A DNA stretch of 64,000 nt from Acinetobacter lwoffii (GTDB lineage: Bacteria; Pseudomonadota; Gammaproteobacteria; Pseudomonadales; Moraxellaceae). Of the stretch, positions 34,687-42,876 are shown piece by piece. Where the stretch lies: positions 1,550,001 to 1,614,000 of the forward strand of contig NZ_CP118963.1 of assembly GCF_029024105.1 (NCBI RefSeq). The letters run 5' to 3'. The notes under the pieces were generated by a model, which was given only the letters and a program-made list of their open reading frames with translations, made no database searches and was not told the origin of the DNA. Both the position numbers and the translations under genes were made by a program. Position 1 is the stretch's first letter, and every line of letters begins with the position of its first letter.

Positions 34687-34857
34687 TTAGTGGGACGTTT
34701 TCTTTTTCTTGCCACCGCCGTCTTGTTTATTGACCGTCGACCAGGCAATACGTTCGGCTTCTTCCTCAGAATGACCACGTTCTTTTTCGCTTTCTTCAAT
34801 ATGTTCAGCCTGCCGTTTCTGTTTATCGGTATAGGCTGATTTGTCACCTCTAGGCAT
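34687..34857 (-). CDS. Small charged conserved protein (56 residues)
   Basis: A 56-residue open frame on the minus strand, beginning MPRGDKSAYTDKQKRQAEHI and ending GGGKKKKTSH. About half the residues are charged, with a Glu-rich central helix (EESEKERGHSEEEAERIAW). This pattern recurs in small proteins of many proteobacteria that are often labelled plasmid-stabilisation or hypothetical; I know of no proven function. GAGGATATTAAG gives a convincing ribosome site before the ATG. A longer frame on the same strand (34671-34871) is out of phase and lacks one. It stands alone between the mms operon terminator and the SDR gene. Confidence 0.8.
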   Translation of the reverse strand: MPRGDKSAYTDKQKRQAEHIEESEKERGHSEEEAERIAWSTVNKQDGGGKKKKTSH

Positions 34858-34990
34858 CTTAATATCCTCATCAGGTTTGGCTGAAATTACTATAACAAGA
34901 GCTTATTTTTACGAGGGTAAGTATTTGTTGGAATCATTTTATAAAAACAAAATTTTTAAAAAATATGAAAATCTAAAGATTAAATAGATG

Positions 34991-35020
34991 AAGATAACGG
35001 TCAACTAGAACCGCTATCTT
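34991..35020 (-). terminator. Probable terminator of the SDR gene
   Basis: An imperfect 11-bp stem AAGATAACGGT/ACCGCTATCTT with one mismatch lies 11 bases after the SDR stop on the minus strand. The T-run is weak. Confidence 0.5.
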
Positions 35021-35030
35021 CTTTGTCCGA

Positions 35031-35900
35031 TTAGCCGTTAATAATACTGCCGCCATTCACATGAATCACCTGACCTGAAATATAGCTAGCTTCTTCACTG
35101 GCCAGAAATAAATACGCCGGTGCTACTTCACTTGGCTGGCCCATGCGGCCCATTGGGGTACTTTTACCAAAATCTTTAAGCTGCTCTTCATCAAAGCTGC
35201 TCGGAATGAGTGGTGTCCAGATAGGACCTGGCGCGACTCCATTGACGCGAATGCCCGTTTTATTTTTTAATAAATTGGTGGAAAGGCTTCGGGTAAATGT
35301 AGTGATGGCCCCTTTGGTACTGGCATAGTCAATCAGCTGATCATGTCCGTGATAACTGGTAATACTTGTCGTATTGATAATGCTGTCACCTTCTTGCATA
35401 TGTGGAATCACCGCCTGAGTCAGGTGGAACATCGACAGAATATTCACATTAAATGTTTTATGTAATTGCTCAGGCGAGATATCGCTAATACTTTCTTGCG
35501 GGTATTGAACCCCGGCATTATTGACCAGAATATTGATTGTTTTAAATTCCTGAAGGGTCTTTTCCACCATTTTCTTGATTTCATCTTGATCTTGTAAATC
35601 ACATTGAATCAGCAGACAACAGCGGCCTTCATCTTCCACCATTTTTTTGGTGTCCCGTGCATCCTGATCTTCATCCAGATAGCAAATGGCGATATCTGCA
35701 CCTTCGCGGGCAAATAAGACCGATACAGAACGGCCAATCCCGCTATCACCACCGGTAATCAAGGCAACTTTGCCTTTTAATTTTTCACTGCCTTTATAAT
35801 GCGGTTTAATAATTTCCGGTGCAGGGTCCATTTTGGTTTGCACACCCGGTTGATGGTCTTGTGTTTCAGTTGAAGCTGGGGTTTCAGGATAATGATTCAT
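35031..35900 (-). CDS. YghA-like short-chain dehydrogenase/reductase
   Basis: A 289-residue SDR with an N-terminal extension of about 40 residues (NHYPETPAST...HYKGSEKLKGK) as in E. coli YghA and Bacillus YhdF-like proteins. Cofactor motif TGGDSGIGRS, NNAG segment, catalytic Ser in TTSITSYHG and Tyr-x3-Lys in DYASTKG, and C-terminal YISGQVIHVNGG. It reduces or oxidises an alcohol/carbonyl with NAD(P); the substrate is unknown, and relatives are often stress-induced. I place the start at 35900 (GGAAAAG upstream); the in-frame ATG at 35930 has no ribosome site. Transcribed alone. Confidence 0.85.
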   Translation of the reverse strand: MNHYPETPASTETQDHQPGVQTKMDPAPEIIKPHYKGSEKLKGKVALITGGDSGIGRSVSVLFAREGADIAICYLDEDQDARDTKKMVEDEGRCCLLIQCDLQDQDEIKKMVEKTLQEFKTINILVNNAGVQYPQESISDISPEQLHKTFNVNILSMFHLTQAVIPHMQEGDSIINTTSITSYHGHDQLIDYASTKGAITTFTRSLSTNLLKNKTGIRVNGVAPGPIWTPLIPSSFDEEQLKDFGKSTPMGRMGQPSEVAPAYLFLASEEASYISGQVIHVNGGSIING

Positions 35901-36271
35901 ATCTTTTCCAATTCCAATGATTGTGGCCATATAAGAAAAAATATATTAGAAGCTTTTGGGCAAAATGAGGCTGGACTCAACATTTCATAACAGAATGTAT
36001 TCGAGATTTATCAATTATTCGTTGAAACGGATCAGGTTGAGCAACCAGAACAGAAAAAGCTGATGAAACAGCTTCTGGCTACACTTTGATAGCTGAGGTG
36101 GTCTTGAAAGGTGAAATTTGATTAGGAAAGGTGAGGTATCAACGGAGATTTAAAATCTAGACATACATAGGCCTTTTTTACTGGGCTTGTATATAAAATA
36201 AATGGAGAGTTTTTTAACTCTCCATTTATTTATTCATTCTGATGTGTTTAAAAAATTTCTATAGAAATAAA
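35901..36271. other. Intergenic region between the SDR gene and gabP
   Basis: 371 bases with no convincing ORF. It contains the gabP terminator (36196-36231), a short hairpin AAGCTG/CAGCTT at 36057-36074 of unclear role, and must hold the SDR promoter. Confidence 0.5.
36196..36231 (-). terminator. Terminator of gabP
   Basis: A perfect 14-bp stem AAATAAATGGAGAG/CTCTCCATTTATTT with an 8-base loop; U-rich 3' arm on the minus strand. Confidence 0.85.
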
Positions 36272-37729
36272 TTAAAGATTATCACTTAAATTAATTCTGG
36301 CCTGTGCTGCCTTTTCCTTTTTGGCTGAGGCTTTACCCCAGTTAAACTTTTGTGCGCAAATGCCTAAGCCCACAATAAATAATGCAAGCACACTGGTATA
36401 AACCACTTCTTTAAAATAGGTTCCTTCAATAATCATGGTAATTAAAGCGCCGACAATAAAGATAATGACCAGATAAGTTAGCCATGGGAATAACCACATC
36501 TTGAATGGAATATTTTGTCCTTCAGCTTCCAGTTTTTTACGTAACTTAAGCTGAGAAATGGCAATAGCAAGATAGACATATAAAGATACGGTACCAGTCG
36601 CTAACATCAAGACATCATAAATATTCATACTTTCGGTGGCAGTCAGATAAATCGCCACGAAAGAAAACAGGCTTGAAAAGATGACACCTACCCATGGGCT
36701 GTTATTGCGGTTGGTTAAACCGAAACTCTTTGGTGCATCTCCACGTTTCGAGAGGGAATAGACCATGCGTGAACAGGTATAAAGTGCGGAGTTAAAGCAG
36801 CTACATACCGAGGTGAGAACGACAAAATTAACAATATGGCGTGCTTCCGGAATACCAAGTGCGGTAAGGGCCACGCTATACGTACCCCAGGTCGGATCTT
36901 TCAATAAAGGATTATTGTGTGGAATCAGGCAAACCGTAATTAGCATTGAACCGACATAGAATAAAATGATACGCCATACAATTGAATTAGCGGCCTTACG
37001 AATTTCCTTGGCGGGATCTTTGGTTTCAGCTGCTGCCACGGTAACAATTTCTGCTCCCATATAAGCAAACATTACACCCAGTAAGGCAGTGATCACCGAT
37101 GAAAAGCCATTGGGCATAAAGCCTTGAGCGGTTAGATGAGTTGTACCACCGCCGAGCATAGAGGCATCGCCCCAAGGCCACAGGTGCATCACAGCCAAGC
37201 TGCCAAATACCAGGAACAGTACAATGGCAATGACTTTGATCAGGGCAAACCAGAACTCGAATTCACCAAAATTTTTTACGTCACGGAGGTTAATCCAGAC
37301 CAGTGCTACAGTGACCAGAAGCATATAGCCCCAGATCGGGATAAATGGAAACCAGCTATTTAGGATTTTCCCGGCGACAAAGGCTTCCCAGCCCATGAGC
37401 AACGTCCAGAAAGACCAGTATAACCAGCCGATAGAAAATCCGGCCCAGCGCCCGATTCCACGATCCGCATAGGTTGAAAATGAACCACTGTCGGGATTCA
37501 GTACCGCCATTTCTCCCAGCATACGCATGATGAGTAAAACTAATAGTCCACCTAGAGTATAGGCAATGAGTGCAGCCGGTCCTGCAGAATAGATGACATT
37601 ACCGGAGCCGACAAAGAGTGCTCCACCAATGACACCCGCAATTGAAATCATGGTGAGATGGCGTGATTTAAGTCCGTTTTTTAAGCCGTCTGATGATTCG
37701 GAATTGGAGAAATGTTGATGTTCTGCCAT
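36272..37729 (-). CDS. gabP: GABA permease (APC superfamily)
   Basis: A 485-residue amino acid permease with twelve predicted helices. The N-terminal LKSRHLTMISIAGVIGGALFVGSG contains the unwound TM1 binding motif of the APC family, and GEMAVLNPDSGSFSTYADRGIGRWAGFSIGWLYW is characteristic of GabP. It imports 4-aminobutyrate across the inner membrane with protons. It is transcribed away from gabR, and a bipartite operator (37955-37992) that also occurs before gabT and gdhA lies about 230 bases upstream. Other small amino acids could be substrates, but the context supports GABA. Confidence 0.9.
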   Translation of the reverse strand: MAEHQHFSNSESSDGLKNGLKSRHLTMISIAGVIGGALFVGSGNVIYSAGPAALIAYTLGGLLVLLIMRMLGEMAVLNPDSGSFSTYADRGIGRWAGFSIGWLYWSFWTLLMGWEAFVAGKILNSWFPFIPIWGYMLLVTVALVWINLRDVKNFGEFEFWFALIKVIAIVLFLVFGSLAVMHLWPWGDASMLGGGTTHLTAQGFMPNGFSSVITALLGVMFAYMGAEIVTVAAAETKDPAKEIRKAANSIVWRIILFYVGSMLITVCLIPHNNPLLKDPTWGTYSVALTALGIPEARHIVNFVVLTSVCSCFNSALYTCSRMVYSLSKRGDAPKSFGLTNRNNSPWVGVIFSSLFSFVAIYLTATESMNIYDVLMLATGTVSLYVYLAIAISQLKLRKKLEAEGQNIPFKMWLFPWLTYLVIIFIVGALITMIIEGTYFKEVVYTSVLALFIVGLGICAQKFNWGKASAKKEKAAQARINLSDNL

Positions 37730-37954
37730 ATAATTTCCCTTAATATCAATAGCGTAGCGGCAATAAAATTCCTTATTTGGCTTACGCTATCTTATCCTTT
37801 GAAACTGTAACCGAATTCATCAGTGCTTGACCAATATTAAGTTAATCTTAATAAAATGAATCCTTGTAGCCTTATAGACAGGATCACACTTTGATTAAAG
37901 TACGGTTACATGCTGTTCATGTATGCGGTTAATTTCTCTTTTTTGTTGTAAAGT

Positions 37955-37992
37955 GACGAGAGCCATTTTTGAGCAATTCAAAGGAGCCAATT
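37955..37992 (-). promoter_or_regulatory. GabR-type bipartite operator, site A (gabP)
   Basis: On the minus strand AATTGGCTC and ATGGCTCTCGT occur as two direct half-sites whose starts are 26 bases apart, oriented towards gabP. The full segment is nearly identical to site B at 41448-41484, including the spacer. Confidence 0.75.
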
Positions 37993-38146
37993 GGCTTAAG
38001 AGATAAAAAATATAAGCAGGCAATATTTACAGAAAAATAAAGCCTACCTAAAATATCAGACTAAAAGCAGGTTTACGTTCCCTTTAAAAATAAATTAAAA
38101 GCTTTTTGATTTTAAAAATATAATTGTATTGATCCTTAAGTTTTTA

Positions 38147-39649
38147 CTAAGTTAAAGTGCGGATCCCATGCTCGCGCAAGCACTTTAACAATATCCCGAA
38201 AGCCACCAGAATTTCCTGTTCACTCACACAGGCAAAGCCCAGTAATAATCCTTTCTGCCGGGTGGAATAATGTTTGGTATAGTATTGCGATAAGGCTCTG
38301 ACCTTGATTCCCAGTTCAAGCGCTTTGGATGCAATCAAGACATCATCACTGCTGCTCGGCAATTTTAAAATCAGATGCAAACCGGCAGCGGTATTGTATT
38401 CATGCAGAAAATCTTCACCTAAATGTCGGCGAATCAGGTCAATTAAAAAAGCGTGGCGTTTGCCATACAATAAACGCATCCGTCGGATATGCGCTTCATA
38501 ATGACCTTCGCGGATAAATTCAGCTAGTGTTTGCTGATCGATTAAGTGACCACCACGATAAAGTTCCGAGGCCACAATTCGCAATGAAGAAAAGAGCTGT
38601 TTTGGTACCACTAAATAGCCAATACGCAGGGCCGGATAAATCGTCTTACTGAACGTCCCCATATAAATCACCGGAGAATCCGGCTCTAAACCTTGTAAAG
38701 AAGGATAGGGCTGGCCCGAGAACCTGAACTCGCTGTCATAATCATCTTCAACAATCCAGCTATTGTGCTGGCGTGCCAGTGCAATTAACTGTTTGCGCCG
38801 TTCTAAACTTAAATGTGAGCCCAAAGGATACTGATGCGACGGCGTCACAAAAATCAGTTTAGGTGGTTTCTTGGGATGCAGATCGGGAATAATCCCTTCC
38901 TGATCCACCGGTAAGGAACGTAGATTGACGCCATTAATTCGTAAAATATTACGCGCGCCCCAATAGGCTGGATCTTCGATCCAGACCTCATCGCCTATGT
39001 CGCTTAAAGTACGCGAGACCAAATCAATCGCCTGATGGGTGCCTTCGGTAATAATGATCTGATCAGCATCGCACTGCACTGAACGGGCAATTTTCAGATA
39101 TTCTGCCAGCTCCTGACGCAGTTCTAGGGAGCCACCGGCATTGCTGTAAATCAGGTTGTTAACTTGAGGTTCACGGCTCAAACGCGTTTGGATTTTGCTG
39201 AAAATATGATGCGGAAATTCGGTTACATCGGGTGCGCCCGGTACAAAGGCTCCCCATTGATAAGGCGAAGCCGCGGAATAGCCGAGCAAGTAAGAACCGC
39301 GTTGCGACAGATTATAATTTTGCTGTGCTTTTTTTTCTGCAACGGCAGGAGAATTCTGTTCTGCCTTCACCAAAAAGGATTCGGGTAATTTCTCTACTAC
39401 CCAGGTACCTTGACCGGTACGGGCATCCACATAGCCCTGTGCCTGTAATTGTTCATAGGCATTTAACACCGTATTACGTGATACCTGAATCTCTTTAGCC
39501 AGATCACGTGATGCAGGCAAGCGGGTTTTGGGAGCCAATACGCTATCAATAATCGCGTTACGCAAGCAGCGGAACAGGCGCATCTGTAATGTTCCTGTGA
39601 CATCTTGCTGCAATCGCTGCAGTAAATAATCTCCAAGCAAGCTACGCAA
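38147..39649 (-). CDS. gabR: MocR/GabR-type transcriptional regulator
   Basis: A 500-residue regulator with an N-terminal GntR winged helix (about 25-90, TRLPASRDLAKEIQVSRNTVLNAYEQL) joined to an aminotransferase-like PLP domain (about 130-490, with GTFSKTIYPALRIG supplying the PLP lysine). GabR proteins sense GABA through PLP and activate the gab genes. The start is a TTG at 39649: AGGAGAG lies six bases upstream, while the next in-frame ATG is residue 23. Site C of the operator overlaps this ribosome site and start, which predicts autoregulation. It is divergent from the glutamate dehydrogenase gene. Confidence 0.88.
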   Translation of the reverse strand: MRSLLGDYLLQRLQQDVTGTLQMRLFRCLRNAIIDSVLAPKTRLPASRDLAKEIQVSRNTVLNAYEQLQAQGYVDARTGQGTWVVEKLPESFLVKAEQNSPAVAEKKAQQNYNLSQRGSYLLGYSAASPYQWGAFVPGAPDVTEFPHHIFSKIQTRLSREPQVNNLIYSNAGGSLELRQELAEYLKIARSVQCDADQIIITEGTHQAIDLVSRTLSDIGDEVWIEDPAYWGARNILRINGVNLRSLPVDQEGIIPDLHPKKPPKLIFVTPSHQYPLGSHLSLERRKQLIALARQHNSWIVEDDYDSEFRFSGQPYPSLQGLEPDSPVIYMGTFSKTIYPALRIGYLVVPKQLFSSLRIVASELYRGGHLIDQQTLAEFIREGHYEAHIRRMRLLYGKRHAFLIDLIRRHLGEDFLHEYNTAAGLHLILKLPSSSDDVLIASKALELGIKVRALSQYYTKHYSTRQKGLLLGFACVSEQEILVAFGILLKCLREHGIRTLT

Positions 39650-39684
39650 TTGGCTCTCTCCTACAAATTTGAAATGGCTCTCGT
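39648..39684 (+). promoter_or_regulatory. GabR-type bipartite operator, site C (gabR/gdhA)
   Basis: AATTGGCTC at 39648 and ATGGCTCTCGT at 39674, again 26 bases apart. The orientation faces the glutamate dehydrogenase gene. The first half overlaps the gabR start codon and ribosome site; the second half extends into a palindrome GCTCTC-GT-GAGAGC. Confidence 0.75.
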
Positions 39685-39965
39685 GAGAGCGGTATTGCTA
39701 GGTGCAAAATAGTCTGATCAGGCAGTCATTGTAAAGTGTCTTGTATGCGTTTTGATCATGTACCTGCGGCTTGAATGCGAGCATACAGGCGGGCAGGCAA
39801 TATACACAGATACCGATTAAAACTAAAGCGGAAAATCTAGACACTGATTTTGTTTGGAGCTCGCTGAACTAAGACCTGAATCAAGCAATGATTGCCATAA
39901 CAGCCGAATAGAGATGTGTTGCAGCCGCCAGGACATACGACTGCATATAACAAAAGGATCATAGA

Positions 39966-41249
39966 ATGAACATGATGATGAAAGGATTGACCTATACCGA
40001 GCAAGGTACAACGGCCTGGAACAATTATCTTAAGCAACTGGATAAAGTAGCGCCTTATCTGGGTGAGCTGAGTGAACGACTGGACATGCTGCGACGCCCA
40101 AAGCGCAGTTTGATTGTCGATGTTCCGGTCATCATGGATGATGGTACGGTTCAGCATTTTGAAGGCTATCGTGTTCAGCACAATTTAACTCGCGGTCCAG
40201 GCAAAGGCGGCGTGCGTTTTCATCCAGATGTCAATTTAGATGAGGTGATGGCTCTGTCGGCCTGGATGACGATCAAATGTGCTGCTCTAAATTTACCTTT
40301 TGGCGGTGCCAAAGGCGGTGTGCGAGTTGATCCGAGCCAGCTTTCCAAGCGCGAACTGGAACGCTTGACCCGACGTTATACGGCAGAAATCAATTTAATT
40401 ATTGGACCGCAAAAAGATATTCCGGCGCCGGATGTTGGAACCAATCCGCAAATCATGGCCTGGATGATGGATACGTTTTCCATGAATGCGGGTTCTACGA
40501 TTACTGGCGTAGTGACCGGAAAGCCGGTTCATTTAGGAGGTTCTTTGGGCCGCAGTAAAGCCACAGGTCGTGGTGTATTTATTAGCGGACGTGAAGTTGC
40601 CCAGCAAATCGGTCTGGATTTAAAAGATGCCCGGGTCTGTGTGCAGGGCTTTGGTAATGTCGGCAGTGAAGCTGCGCTGCTTTTCCAGGAAAATGGCAGC
40701 AAAGTAATCTGTGTTCAGGACCACTCCGCCACTCTGTATCATGAACAGGGAATTGATATTAAAAAGCTGCTTGAATACTCAAATACTCACCATAAAATTC
40801 AGGGATTTTCTGCCAGCGATGAAATTTCTACATCAGATTTCTGGACCATTCCTGCTGAAGTCTTTATTCCGGCTGCACTGGAAGGTGTGATTAATACTCA
40901 GGTCGCGCAAAATATTCAGGCCAAAATGATTCTGGAAGGTGCCAATGGTCCTACATTGACTGAGGCCGATGAAATTCTGAGTGAGCGTCATATTACGGTG
41001 GTGCCAGACGTGATCTGCAATGCGGGTGGCGTGACGGTCAGCTATTTTGAATGGGTTCAGGATTTGGCCAGCTATTTCTGGACTGAGGAAGAGATTAACC
41101 AGCGTATGGATGCCAGTATGAAAAATGCGGTACAGGATGTATGGCAAAAAGCAGTTCAGGCCGGATGTTCTTTGCGTACAGCCGCTTATATTCTGGCTTG
41201 TGAACGTATTTTAATGGCACGCCAGGAACGCGGCATCTATCCGGGTTAA
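39966..41249 (+). CDS. gdhA: Glutamate dehydrogenase (hexameric, NAD-type length)
   Basis: A 427-residue Glu/Leu/Phe/Val dehydrogenase. The substrate-binding and catalytic lysines are seen in GPGKGGVRFHP and NLPFGGAKGGVRVDP, PAPDVGTNPQIMAWMMD follows, and the nucleotide fold has VCVQGFGNVGSEAA. It interconverts glutamate and 2-oxoglutarate plus ammonium. Length and motifs match the catabolic RocG/GudB-like class, but cofactor preference is not certain. It lies 316 bases from gabR, divergently, behind a GabR-type operator. In this locus it would remove the glutamate formed by GabT and regenerate 2-oxoglutarate. Confidence 0.9.
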   Translation: MNMMMKGLTYTEQGTTAWNNYLKQLDKVAPYLGELSERLDMLRRPKRSLIVDVPVIMDDGTVQHFEGYRVQHNLTRGPGKGGVRFHPDVNLDEVMALSAWMTIKCAALNLPFGGAKGGVRVDPSQLSKRELERLTRRYTAEINLIIGPQKDIPAPDVGTNPQIMAWMMDTFSMNAGSTITGVVTGKPVHLGGSLGRSKATGRGVFISGREVAQQIGLDLKDARVCVQGFGNVGSEAALLFQENGSKVICVQDHSATLYHEQGIDIKKLLEYSNTHHKIQGFSASDEISTSDFWTIPAEVFIPAALEGVINTQVAQNIQAKMILEGANGPTLTEADEILSERHITVVPDVICNAGGVTVSYFEWVQDLASYFWTEEEINQRMDASMKNAVQDVWQKAVQAGCSLRTAAYILACERILMARQERGIYPG

Positions 41250-41307
41250 GCGAAGTTTTTTGCAAGATGAATTAATCCATAAAAACGACTAGATTTAATC
41301 CATGATG

Positions 41308-41337
41308 ACCCATCGTAAATTTTTGCAATGGGTTTTT
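41308..41337 (+). terminator. Candidate terminator 1 after glutamate dehydrogenase
   Basis: A short stem ACCCAT/ATGGGT with a 14-base AT-rich loop, followed by T5. Weak on its own; a second, stronger hairpin follows immediately. Confidence 0.5.
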
Positions 41338-41373
41338 AAATTGGCTTCTTTATTTAAAAAGGAGCCAATTTTC
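41338..41373 (+). terminator. Terminator 2 after glutamate dehydrogenase, containing operator half-sites
   Basis: A 14-bp stem (one G-U pair) AAATTGGCTTCTTT/AAAGGAGCCAATTT closes a 6-base loop and ends in T. Both arms are copies of the distal GabR half-site AATTGGCTCCTTT; see findings. Confidence 0.7.
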
Positions 41374-41447
41374 ATTATAAATATAAATAATTGTTTATAA
41401 ATAAAATAATTTTATATTTTGACTATTTTACTCGTTTTAAATAGATC

Positions 41448-41484
41448 AATTGGCTCCTTTGAATTACTCAATAATGGCTCTCGT
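41448..41484 (+). promoter_or_regulatory. GabR-type bipartite operator, site B (gabT)
   Basis: AATTGGCTC at 41448 and ATGGCTCTCGT at 41474, pitch 26, oriented towards gabT, 114 bases upstream of its start. Confidence 0.75.
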
Positions 41485-41597
41485 CTCATACGCATAAAAG
41501 CGCAAAATGAACAACATCAGCCAGTCTTTGGCAAATTTCTATCCCAAGATCCGGATAGCAAAATTTACAACGTATGAATCAAGAATGAGGATACAAA

Positions 41598-42860
41598 ATG
41601 GACAGTAAACACTCAGCACTGAATGCACGTAAACAGCAGGCGACACCACGTGGTGTTGGGGTCATGTGTCAATGGTACGCGGAAAAAGCAGAAAACTCGA
41701 CCATCTGGGATGCAGAAGGCAATCAATATATCGACTTTGCGGGCGGAATCGCCGTACTGAATACTGGCCATCGTCACCCTAAAATTATTGCTGCGGTCAC
41801 TGAACAATTAACCAAATTTACCCATACGGCTTATCAGGTTGTACCATACGAGAGTTACGTTGCTCTGGCAGAACGTATCAATGCACGCGCTCCCATCCAA
41901 GGTGCTGCAAAAACCTCATTCTTTTCGACTGGTGCTGAAGCTGTCGAAAATGCAGTTAAAATTGCCCGTGCCCATACTGGCCGTCATGGCATTGTGACTT
42001 TTGGTAATGGTTTTCATGGCCGTTCATTTATGACGATGGCCATGACCGGTAAAACTGCACCTTATAAACGCGACTTTGGGGTGATGCCTGGTGGTGTTTT
42101 CCATGCCCGTTACCCGGTGGAATCCAAAGGCATTAGCGTAGATGATGCAATGCAAAGCATCGAAGACATTTTCGCAGAAGATATTGCTGCGCATGACGTA
42201 GCAGCGATTGTGCTTGAGCCTGTACAAGGCGAAGGCGGATTTAATGTGGTGCCTGCAGAATTCCTGAAACGCTTGCGTGTCCTATGCGATCAAAACGGCA
42301 TTTTACTGATTGCTGATGAAGTACAGTCTGGCTTTGCGCGTACAGGTAAACTGTTTGCGATGGATTATTATGAGACCAAGCCAGATCTGATTACGATGGC
42401 AAAGAGTCTAGGCGGCGGTTTCCCGATCTCAGGCGTGGTAGGTCGTGCTGAAGTCATGGATGCACCAAATCCAGGTGGATTGGGAGGCACTTATGCAGGT
42501 AACCCGGTTGCTGTTGCGGCTGCCCATGCGGTACTGGATATCATTGAAGAAGAAGGTCTTTGTGAAAGAGCGAATGATCTAGGCGCAGAACTGGTTGATG
42601 TTTTGCATGAACTGAAAATGTCCTCTAGCATGGTTAAAGATATTCGCGCACTGGGTTCAATGGTGGCGGTTGAGCTCGAAACTGCGGAACAGGCAAAAGC
42701 TGTACAAAACCATGCCATGCAAAATGGTCTGTTAATCCTGACCTGTGGTCGTTATGGTAATGTAATCCGTTTCCTATACCCGCTCACCATTCCAGCAGAA
42801 CAGTTCCGTGCGGGATTGGCTATCTTGAAACAAGGGTTTGCACTGTCTGTCGCAGCCTAA
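41598..42860 (+). CDS. gabT: 4-aminobutyrate--2-oxoglutarate transaminase
   Basis: A 420-residue class III aminotransferase. The PLP lysine lies in DLITMAKSLGGGFPISGV, with FFSTGAEAVENAVKIAR, GFHGRSFMTMAMTGK and LIADEVQSGFARTGKLFA as family signatures. It transfers the amino group of GABA to 2-oxoglutarate, giving succinate semialdehyde and glutamate. It starts after TGAGGATACAAA and is followed within 16 bases by gabD, so the two are an operon. A GabR-type operator is 114 bases upstream. 5-aminovalerate may also be accepted, as for other GabT enzymes. Confidence 0.94.
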   Translation: MDSKHSALNARKQQATPRGVGVMCQWYAEKAENSTIWDAEGNQYIDFAGGIAVLNTGHRHPKIIAAVTEQLTKFTHTAYQVVPYESYVALAERINARAPIQGAAKTSFFSTGAEAVENAVKIARAHTGRHGIVTFGNGFHGRSFMTMAMTGKTAPYKRDFGVMPGGVFHARYPVESKGISVDDAMQSIEDIFAEDIAAHDVAAIVLEPVQGEGGFNVVPAEFLKRLRVLCDQNGILLIADEVQSGFARTGKLFAMDYYETKPDLITMAKSLGGGFPISGVVGRAEVMDAPNPGGLGGTYAGNPVAVAAAHAVLDIIEEEGLCERANDLGAELVDVLHELKMSSSMVKDIRALGSMVAVELETAEQAKAVQNHAMQNGLLILTCGRYGNVIRFLYPLTIPAEQFRAGLAILKQGFALSVAA

Positions 42861-42876
42861 TGAAAGAGTAATGATC

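Noticed and set aside
34671..34871. 66-residue minus-strand frame over the small charged gene
   Set aside because: It is out of phase with the 56-residue frame that has a proper ribosome site and a recognisable sequence pattern; composition looks like a shadow.
42838..42876. Longer gabD frame overlapping gabT
   Set aside because: The ATG at 42877 has the right ribosome spacing and gives the standard 482-residue length.
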